NCBI RefSeq assembly: GCF_946220915.1
Contig: NZ_CAMIHH010000063.1
Span: 1 to 19,898, forward strand
From: an uncultured Flavobacterium sp.
GTDB taxonomy: Bacteria > Bacteroidota > Bacteroidia > Flavobacteriales > Flavobacteriaceae
Direction of reading: 5' to 3'
Length of the DNA stretch: 19,898 nt
How positions within the stretch are numbered: position 1 is the stretch's first letter; each line of letters opens with the position of its first letter. Positions 14,310 through 19,898 of the stretch are shown here, one piece after another. The notes under the pieces were generated by a model that did no database searches, was not told the origin of the DNA, and was given only the letters and a program-made list of their open reading frames with translations. A program made the translations under genes and the position numbers.

Positions 14310-14642
14310 CTAAAACCCTAACTCTACAACAGGATCCCAGAAAAGCTTGTCGAATTTCACGACTTTATTATCCTTTACCTTTACGCCTTCACTCTCGAGG
14401 AGCTGCTGCATGAGGTTGGTGCCGTCAAAATGGTGCTTGCCCGACAAAAGGCCTACGCGATTTACCACACGGTGTGCGGCCACATCGTCAGGACAGGCAT
14501 TCATGGCCCAGCCTACCATGCGTGCGGAACGTGCTGCGCCCAGATATTTGGCTATGGCGCCATAAGATGTTACCCTGCCATAGGGCACCTGCCGAACTAC
14601 GTCGTACACCCGTTCAAAAAAGTTATCATTGGCACCTGGCAT
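14310..14642 (-). CDS. Alkyltransferase-like protein (MGMT family, no acceptor Cys)
   Basis: Small DNA-binding protein of 110 residues matching the C-terminal domain of O6-alkylguanine-DNA alkyltransferases. FFERVYDVVRQVPYGRVTSYGAIA (in parts) and the ARMVGWAMN helix-turn-helix region are conserved. The active-site PCHR motif is replaced by AAHR (Ala56, His57, Arg58), followed by VVNRVGLLSGKHHF. Without the acceptor Cys it cannot do direct alkyl transfer by the known mechanism. Known alkyltransferase-like proteins (ATL) carry Trp or Ala at this place and flag O6-alkylguanine for nucleotide excision repair, so that role is inferred. It begins 13 bp after the LysE-like stop and is probably last in the trmB operon. 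Confidence 0.9.
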   Translation of the reverse strand: MPGANDNFFERVYDVVRQVPYGRVTSYGAIAKYLGAARSARMVGWAMNACPDDVAAHRVVNRVGLLSGKHHFDGTNLMQQLLESEGVKVKDNKVVKFDKLFWDPVVELGF

Positions 14643-14655
14643 AAAATTTCTGTTA

Positions 14656-15291
14656 TTATGAGCTGCGAAGTATTTTTATCAGTGTAAGTATCGAAATAAG
14701 GCCCGTTACAGCCCCGAGGAAGTAATTGATATTGCGCATAAAGAAGTTTGTTTTATGCTCAAACCGTTTAAAAAATACAATGTAAAGGTAGAAGATGCCA
14801 AATGAGCCCGCTACTACCCCAAGGACAAAGAGAAAAACAAAAAGATTGGTAAAATAAAAATATTTGTAAGCCGATAGTGATACGCTCACAAATACGTAAT
14901 AAGGTATAGGAAAGAAATTGAGCGCCGAAAGCAATGCGCCAAGGAAAAAATTACTGGTCCTGCTCTTAAGTTTTGCGATTTCCTTGTTTCTACCCATTTT
15001 ATTTTTTCTCGCAAAAAGCAGGAAATAAATGGTTAGCAATGTAAATATTATAAGGCCGGTCTCTTCAAGGAAATGAATTATGTCAGGTCGGCCATACAGA
15101 AACTTGGCAAAGGATATCGCAATGTACGTTTGGAAGAACACTACAGTAGCGGCCCCAAGTGCAAATATGACAGCGCGCTGCCTCCCTTCCTTCAGGCTTA
15201 TTTTGGCCGCCGTCATGTTGATGAGGCCCGGAAGGACAACACCAATGGCTGACAGGCCCAAGCCTAAAGCAAGAGGAAGGACGATATTCAT
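14656..15291 (-). CDS. LysE/RhtB-family amino acid exporter-like membrane protein
   Basis: Integral inner-membrane protein of 211 residues with about six hydrophobic segments, the size and shape of LysE-superfamily transporters. The N-terminal family motif appears as SAIGVVLPGLINMTAAKISLKEG (in parts: VVLPGLINMT, then KISLKEGRQRA), related to the PGP-N motif. A basic central loop (FARKNKMGRNKEIAKLKSR) separates two three-helix halves, and NFFPIPYYVF resembles the repeated motif of the second half. Substrate is unknown; amino acids or related metabolites are typical. It starts 1 bp after the trmB stop, so it is cotranscribed with trmB. Confidence 0.85.
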   Translation of the reverse strand: MNIVLPLALGLGLSAIGVVLPGLINMTAAKISLKEGRQRAVIFALGAATVVFFQTYIAISFAKFLYGRPDIIHFLEETGLIIFTLLTIYFLLFARKNKMGRNKEIAKLKSRTSNFFLGALLSALNFFPIPYYVFVSVSLSAYKYFYFTNLFVFLFVLGVVAGSFGIFYLYIVFFKRFEHKTNFFMRNINYFLGAVTGLISILTLIKILRSS

Positions 15292-15292
15292 A

Positions 15293-15967
15293 TTACTTTA
15301 TTCTAAACTTTATATAGGTAATGGCTTTATCCTGCTCAAGGTACTGTTGCTCATAAAATGTCTGTATGGCTGTTACGATCTCGGGTGCGCCTTCGTTACG
15401 ATATACATTATGATTGGCATACAGCACCTGGTGGCCTTCGCCATGCAGCAGGCCCAGTGTATAGCCGTGCATGAACTCGCTGTCGGTCTTTAGGTTGACC
15501 ACGCCGCCCGGCGTGAGTATTTTTTTATAACGCTGCAAAAATTCGGCATTGGTAAGCCTGTGTTTTGTGCGTTTGTATTTTATCTGCGGGTCCGGAAAGG
15601 TTATCCATATTTCGGAAACCTCGCCTTCTGCAAAAAAATGTTCGATAAGCTCTATCTGGGTACGCAGGAAAGCCACATTGTTTACCCCTCCTTCAACAGC
15701 GGTTTTAGCGCCCCTCCAAAAGCGTGCGCCCTTGATATCGATCCCTATGTAATTATTTTGCGGATACCTTTCGGCCATGCCAATGGTGTATTCCCCTTTG
15801 CCACACCCCAACTCAAGGACGATTGGCTTATCATTCCTAAAAAAATCAGAATTCCATTTTCCTTTCAGGTCGAACTTACCGGCCATCGCATCTTCCCTTG
15901 AAGGCTGAAGCACGTTACTGAATGTTTCGTTTTCCCTGAACCGCTTTAATTTATTCTTGCTTCCCAC
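15293..15967 (-). CDS. trmB: tRNA (guanine-N7-)-methyltransferase
   Basis: S-adenosylmethionine-dependent enzyme of 224 residues that methylates G46 in the tRNA variable loop. The SAM motif I is VLELGCGKGEYTIGMAERYP (about 50-69), followed by NYIGIDIKGARFWRGAK. The TrmB signature ITFPDPQIKYKRTKHRLT is present, with the substrate-binding DP and basic residues, then FLQRYKKILTPGGVVNLKTD and a C-terminal IVTAIQTFYEQQYL (usual T-xYE). Length and order are normal. It is the first gene of a compact unit with the LysE-like and MGMT-like genes; no link in function among these three is evident. Confidence 0.96.
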   Translation of the reverse strand: MGSKNKLKRFRENETFSNVLQPSREDAMAGKFDLKGKWNSDFFRNDKPIVLELGCGKGEYTIGMAERYPQNNYIGIDIKGARFWRGAKTAVEGGVNNVAFLRTQIELIEHFFAEGEVSEIWITFPDPQIKYKRTKHRLTNAEFLQRYKKILTPGGVVNLKTDSEFMHGYTLGLLHGEGHQVLYANHNVYRNEGAPEIVTAIQTFYEQQYLEQDKAITYIKFRIK

Positions 15968-16071
15968 GCTATAAAAAAATATTTCGGTAAAAATATAGAA
16001 ATCTGTGGGAATAGAAATGTTTTGGGGAACGCAGTTATCAAATAGTTTTAAACGGCAGCCCCATTAATCTC

Positions 16072-16096
16072 AAAAAATAAGGGGAATCCCTGCTTA
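16072..16096 (-). terminator. Rho-independent terminator of the phoR-like kinase gene
   Basis: On the - strand TAAG-CA-GGG-ATT-CCC-CTTA forms a short hairpin (complement of 16078-16096, CA bulge) followed by TTTTTT (complement of 16072-16077), about 20 bp after the kinase stop. An outer pair, GGCAGC (16054-16059) and GCTGCC (16110-16115), could extend the structure. Confidence 0.7.
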
Positions 16097-16116
16097 TCTT
16101 AAAGAGGGTGCTGCCC

Positions 16117-17160
16117 TTACTTAGTCTTTTCCAGTGTAAAGGAAAATTCAGAACCCTGGCCAAATTTACTTTCCACATATATTTTCTCGTCGTGGCCTTC
16201 CACTACGTGCTTTACTATGGAAAGCCCAAGGCCTGAGCCACCTTCAGTACGGGCACCGCTTTTATCGACACGGTAAAAGCGCTCGAACAGGCGTGGTATG
16301 TGCTTCTTCTCAATTCCCTCGCCGTTGTCTTTTACGCGAACTATGATCTTGTTGTTCACCAGATCTTCAATGCTCACTTCGGTACTGCCGTTCTCCTTGC
16401 CATACTTTATGGAATTTACTACAAGGTTGGTCACTACCTGCTGGATCTTTTCCCTGTCGGCATATACCATTACCGGTTTTATGTACCTCATGTCGAACAT
16501 CAGCATGATGCCTTTCTTGTCGGCTTTCATCTCGAGGAGGTCAAAAACATTCTGCACCACCTCCACGATATTGAAACGGGTATAGTTAAGGTTCAGGTCG
16601 CCTACTTCGAGCTTGGTGATCATATCTAGGTCCTGTACAATGTAAATGAGCCTTTCCACACCTTTTTCGGCGCGCTGCAGGTATTTTTTCCGGAGCGCCT
16701 TGTCGTTCATGGCGCCATCCAGCAGGGTAAGCAGGTAGCCCTGCACTGTAAAGAGCGGGGTTTTGAGCTCATGGGAAACATTCCCCAAAAATTCGCGTCG
16801 GTATTCTTCACGGATTTTAAGGGTTTCGATCTCTATTTTTTTATCGCGCGCAAAATTATGAACCTCGCGGGTAAGCGTGGCCATATCTGTTGTAATAGAT
16901 TTATTGCGGAAGGAGCTTGACTCGAGCAGCGATACGTCGTCGTATATTTTTTTTACCCTACGGTAGATAAAGTGCTCTACCCGGTATTGCAGTACAAAGA
17001 ATGAAAAAATGAAAAGTGAAATTGCAAAGATTAAAATGAAGCCCCACCGGAACTCCATGAAAAAGTACATCATCCCCGCAAGAAATGCCGCCGAGAACAG
17101 CATGATGTACAGCGACGACTTTATTGCAAACTTATATGACTTCTTAAAATTTATCCCCAC
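16117..17160 (-). CDS. Sensor histidine kinase, PhoR-like
   Basis: Inner-membrane kinase of 347 residues with two membrane segments (about 13-35 and 39-58) and almost no periplasmic domain, then a linker to about 118. The HisKA motif FLGNVSHELKTPLFTVQGY carries His130. The ATPase domain has the N box QQVVTNLVVNSIKYGK, DNGEGIEKKHIPRLFERFYR and GGSGLGLSIVKHVVEGH. The chosen start is a GTG at 17158-17160 overlapping the TAG of the upstream regulator by one nucleotide (TAGTG). The first in-frame ATG is about 19 codons later, inside the first membrane segment. With the PhoB-like regulator it forms a two-component operon ending at the terminator near 16072-16096. The signal cannot be read from sequence. 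Confidence 0.94.
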   Translation of the reverse strand: MGINFKKSYKFAIKSSLYIMLFSAAFLAGMMYFFMEFRWGFILIFAISLFIFSFFVLQYRVEHFIYRRVKKIYDDVSLLESSSFRNKSITTDMATLTREVHNFARDKKIEIETLKIREEYRREFLGNVSHELKTPLFTVQGYLLTLLDGAMNDKALRKKYLQRAEKGVERLIYIVQDLDMITKLEVGDLNLNYTRFNIVEVVQNVFDLLEMKADKKGIMLMFDMRYIKPVMVYADREKIQQVVTNLVVNSIKYGKENGSTEVSIEDLVNNKIIVRVKDNGEGIEKKHIPRLFERFYRVDKSGARTEGGSGLGLSIVKHVVEGHDEKIYVESKFGQGSEFSFTLEKTK

Positions 17161-17843
17161 TAAACTTCGAGCTTATAGCCCACACCCTTTATTGTTTTAA
17201 ACAGATCTTCTCCTATCTTTTCGCGGAGCTTGCGGATATGGACATCAATCGTACGTCCGCCCACAACCACTTCATTGCCCCAAACCTTATCGAGAATTTC
17301 TTCCCTTTTAAAAACTTTACCCGGCTTGGAAGCCAAAAGATAAAACAGTTCAAATTCCTTTCGCGGCAGCACGATCTCCTGCTCTTCCATTATGATCTTG
17401 TACTCTTCGCGGTTTATCTCTATCGACCCTACCCTTAGCACATCATCCTTTGCCTCATCATCCTTTAACCTTCTTAAGAGCGCTTTTACCTTGCTTACAA
17501 GCAATTTCGGCTTGATGGGCTTGGCAATATAATCGTCGGCCCCTGCATCAAACCCGGCAACCTGTGAATAATCTTCGCTACGGGCCGTAAGGAATGTAAT
17601 GATAACGTTGCTCAGTTCGGGGATCCTCCTTATATTTTCTACTGCTTCCATACCATCCATTTCGGGCATCATAACATCTATTATAATAAGATGGGGCAGT
17701 TCTTTTTTGGCTTTGGCTATGGCCTCCCGTCCATTTACCGCCGTTACCACCTGATAGCCTTCCTGTGTTAGGTTGTAGCCCACAATTTCAAGGATATCCT
17801 GCTCATCATCAACCAACAAGATCTTAATGTCTTTTTTCTTCAT
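17160..17843 (-). CDS. OmpR/PhoB-family response regulator
   Basis: DNA-binding regulator of 227 residues. The receiver has LLVDDEQDILEIVGYNL (acidic pair Asp12-Asp13), phospho-acceptor Asp56 in LIIIDVMMPEMDG, Thr in TFLTARSED, and Lys in DDYIAKPIKP. The winged-helix output domain has LPRKEFELFYLLASKPGKVF, REEILDKVWG and the recognition helix VVVGGRTIDVHIRKLREKIG, ending in FKTIKGVGYKLEV. It is first in the operon with the kinase and divergent from a TonB-dependent receptor gene. A leftward -7 box TACTTTTG (complement of 17891-17898) gives a leader of about 40 nt. PhoB-like is the nearest label; phosphate sensing is not proven. Confidence 0.94.
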   Translation of the reverse strand: MKKKDIKILLVDDEQDILEIVGYNLTQEGYQVVTAVNGREAIAKAKKELPHLIIIDVMMPEMDGMEAVENIRRIPELSNVIITFLTARSEDYSQVAGFDAGADDYIAKPIKPKLLVSKVKALLRRLKDDEAKDDVLRVGSIEINREEYKIIMEEQEIVLPRKEFELFYLLASKPGKVFKREEILDKVWGNEVVVGGRTIDVHIRKLREKIGEDLFKTIKGVGYKLEV

Positions 17844-18027
17844 AATAACACGTATGTGTATGTTTTGCGGTGGTAAAGGTAAAGATAATACAAAAGTATC
17901 AAACGTGTTAACTATTATTTAATGTCTTAACCGTTTGGTAATAAATAATAAATCCAAACGTAACTTTTAGGTAACATACCATTTAAAAAGCGGCGGTTAC
18001 TTTGCATCAAAATTTTAACAACACAAC
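17844..18027. promoter_or_regulatory. Divergent regulatory region between phoB-like and receptor genes
   Basis: GTAAC occurs at 17960-17964 and 17971-17975, an 11-bp spaced direct repeat like the spacing in Pho boxes. CAAACG words occur at 17900-17905 (+), 17932-17937 (as CGTTTG) and 17955-17960 (+). CGTTTGG (17932-17938) and CCAAACG (17954-17960) form an inverted repeat with a 15-nt AT-rich spacer. The rightward -7-like TTACTTTG (17997-18004) precedes the receptor ATG by 23 nt. The leftward -7 TACTTTTG is the complement of 17891-17898. Confidence 0.5.
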
Positions 18028-19898
18028 ATGAGACTTAAATTTTTAGTAATCACACTGTTTACGTGCCTTTTGGGCTTCGCCCAGCAAAGCGGGACAGTAA
18101 CCGGTAATGTTACCGACCAGGACGCAAACGGCGAGACCCTGCCATTTGCTACAGTATCTGTAAAAGGTACGGCCATTACCACATCTACCGACATTGACGG
18201 GAATTACACGCTAACCGTTCCGGAAGGCGAGCACACCGTTGTTTTTTCATTTCTTGGCTACCTTGAGCAAAGCGCTACGGTAAAGGTTGTTGCCGGCGAA
18301 ACCGTAACCCTTAACCAACAGCTAAAGTCGGACAGCGTACAGATGGACGAAGTTGTTATTGAGAAGGTTATTGCGCGCGAAAAGGAAACAGCACTTTTGC
18401 AGGTGCAAAAAGATGCTGTTGAAATAAAGCAAAACATCGGTGCCCAGGAACTAAGCCGTAAAGGTATTGGCGACGTTGCAACGGCAGTAGCAAAGACATC
18501 GGGAATTTCAAAGCAGGAAGGCAGCAACAACGTGTATGTAAGGGGATTGGGCGACCGTTACAACTCTACCACGATCAACGGATTGCCGGTTCCTTCTAAC
18601 GATCCTGAAAAGAAGAACATCTTTCTTGACATCTTTACTACAGACATTGTAGATTACATATCGATCGATAAAGTATATAATACAAGGATTTTTGGGGATT
18701 TCGCAGGTGGCAACGTAGACATCATATCCAAAGAGTATCGTGGCGACGGAATGCTTGAAATCTCAGTAGGCTCAAAAGTAAACACCAATGCCCTTGACAA
18801 AGCAGGGAAATTTTATCTTCAGGATGGACCGGGCAAGATGGGCTTTACCAACTATGACTATTCCAAAAATGCACTTACCAACTACACCTTTGATAATAAG
18901 CTGAACCCACAAAAAGAAAGCGTAGCGCCATACAACTTCGGGTTCAAAGCCGGAGACGCATTTAATATAGGTGAACAAGGCAGGCTTAGCCTTTTTGGAA
19001 CAGCTAACTTCAGTAACGGTTACGAATACAGGGAAGGCATCAACCAAAATGTGAGCGCACAGGGAGCTCCTATTAATTCCTATAATCAAGAGCGCTTTCA
19101 GTATTCTACAAACACGACAGGCATGTTTAATGCCGCCTACCGCATAAACGATAATCATAAAATATCCTATAACCTTTTATTTGTAAATTCATCCGACCAA
19201 TTCCGCGATATATTTAGGGGTAGTATTCGCGACATTGCGGAAGAAGGCAACGGAATAAGGCAGAGGGGCACTTACGTTAAAAATGCCTTATTGATTAACC
19301 AGCTTTTAGGTAATCATAAACTGGACAGTCTTACCACTGTAGATTGGGCTGCATCGTATAGCACTGTAAAAGGAGATATGCCGGACAGGACGCAAAATAC
19401 TTTTGAAAATAATGGTGATGGATGGCGAATCGCTGAAAATACCGATACTGATAACCATCGCTATTTTCAAAGCCTTACAGAAGATGAGATTGCAGCAATC
19501 GCATCAATAACACGAAAAATTGGAAAGACGGAAGATGGCCTTTCCAGGGGAAAAGTTACGCTTGGATATAGCGGCCGATTTAAAAAACGTGATTTTGAGG
19601 CAATCCAGTTCAACTTCAATCATACTGATGTTTTAATAAGTACGCCGGTTGACCCAAATAATCTCGATGCAGTATATAATCGTAATAATTTCAGTAACGG
19701 CTTGTTTAACATAACATCATTTGCCGGTATGGTCCCACAAATGTACAATGGTGAACAAAACATACATGCAGGCTATGTTAATGCAGATTACAAACTTACC
19801 GACAAATTTACTGCGAGCGTAGGCGTAAGGTATGAAAGGATAGAACAGACCGTTGAATGGATCACGCAGTTTCAGCCAGAACTAACATCAGATACATT
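18028..19898 (+). CDS. TonB-dependent receptor with CarboxypepD_reg-like domain (3' partial)
   Basis: Outer-membrane receptor; 623 codons are visible and the frame is open to the window end. The ATG at 18028 begins a signal peptide, MRLKFLVITLFTCLLGFA, with cleavage expected after Ala18. Residues about 22-100 form the CarboxypepD_reg-like domain (TVTGNVTDQD, DIDGNYTLTVPEGEHTVVFS, FLGY). The plug follows, with RGLGDRYNSTTINGLPVPS and FGDFAGGNVDIISKEYRG, then alternating beta-barrel strands such as NIHAGYVNADYKLTDKFTAS and VGVRYERIE. No SusD partner is visible in the window. Divergent from a PhoB/PhoR-like pair with a candidate Pho-type repeat upstream, so phosphate-related uptake is a reasonable but unproven guess. 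The complete gene should run about 250-350 codons further. Confidence 0.93.
   Translation, partial: MRLKFLVITLFTCLLGFAQQSGTVTGNVTDQDANGETLPFATVSVKGTAITTSTDIDGNYTLTVPEGEHTVVFSFLGYLEQSATVKVVAGETVTLNQQLKSDSVQMDEVVIEKVIAREKETALLQVQKDAVEIKQNIGAQELSRKGIGDVATAVAKTSGISKQEGSNNVYVRGLGDRYNSTTINGLPVPSNDPEKKNIFLDIFTTDIVDYISIDKVYNTRIFGDFAGGNVDIISKEYRGDGMLEISVGSKVNTNALDKAGKFYLQDGPGKMGFTNYDYSKNALTNYTFDNKLNPQKESVAPYNFGFKAGDAFNIGEQGRLSLFGTANFSNGYEYREGINQNVSAQGAPINSYNQERFQYSTNTTGMFNAAYRINDNHKISYNLLFVNSSDQFRDIFRGSIRDIAEEGNGIRQRGTYVKNALLINQLLGNHKLDSLTTVDWAASYSTVKGDMPDRTQNTFENNGDGWRIAENTDTDNHRYFQSLTEDEIAAIASITRKIGKTEDGLSRGKVTLGYSGRFKKRDFEAIQFNFNHTDVLISTPVDPNNLDAVYNRNNFSNGLFNITSFAGMVPQMYNGEQNIHAGYVNADYKLTDKFTASVGVRYERIEQTVEWITQFQPELTSDT

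Noticed and set aside
15080..15493. 137-codon + strand frame across the trmB/LysE-like junction
   Set aside because: It overlaps two well-supported genes on the other strand and has no conserved pattern.

Overview
The window looks like chromosomal DNA from a flavobacterium (Bacteroidota, probably Flavobacteriaceae). The evidence is a type IX secretion (T9SS) C-terminal sorting domain on a secreted protease, a TonB-dependent receptor with an N-terminal CarboxypepD_reg-like domain, Bacteroidota promoter signatures (TTTG, about 19 nt, TAnnTTTG; a textbook copy lies before tRNA-Asp), an almost complete lack of Shine-Dalgarno sequences, and an upstream DnaE sequence resembling the Bacteroidota exonuclease-DnaE fusion. 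No phage, insertion sequence, CRISPR array or integrase was seen. The gene content is mostly core; the less explained material lies between the genes.

Layout. 1-3896: 3' part of dnaE (+). 4016-4333: trxA (+). 4570-6082: a divergent HxlR-type regulator (-) and Old Yellow Enzyme family reductase (+), sharing a 100-bp promoter/operator region and bracketed by two ACAAAG-type palindromic elements. 6407-7333: a solitary DUF58 gene (+). 7420-7493: tRNA-Asp(GTC) with promoter and terminator, followed by a second terminator. 7740-9466: a LytS-type histidine kinase and LytTR response regulator (+, 4-nt overlap). 9647-11038: a secreted M43-like metalloprotease with a T9SS signal (+). 11119-14067 (-): iron-sulfur and redox genes, transcribed mrp, nifU-like, ferredoxin-NADP reductase type 2, 2Fe-2S ferredoxin. 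14310-15967 (-): trmB, a LysE-family exporter and an alkyltransferase-like gene, tightly packed. 16117-17843 (-): a PhoB/PhoR-like two-component system, divergent from 18028-19898 (+), the 5' part of a TonB-dependent receptor.

How the genes may work together. Mrp and the NifU-domain protein probably handle Fe-S clusters, and the reductase and ferredoxin next to them form an NADPH-to-ferredoxin electron route. The HxlR regulator probably controls itself and the flavin reductase. The LytTR system may control the adjacent secreted protease: a 12-bp direct repeat with a 21-bp period, the two-helical-turn geometry typical of LytTR sites, lies between them, and a related site precedes the kinase. 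The PhoB/PhoR-like pair may control the divergent receptor.

I did not find a clear new multi-gene system. The best leads are the LytTR repeat pair and its protease target, the three or four families of intergenic repeats (ACAAAG palindromes, 7-bp-periodic GTTNRAA arrays, and a GC-rich AGCGGCATCC element), a possible tRNA-Asp remnant, an Mrp ATPase without its CxxC motif, and an MGMT-like protein with Ala in place of the alkyl-acceptor Cys.
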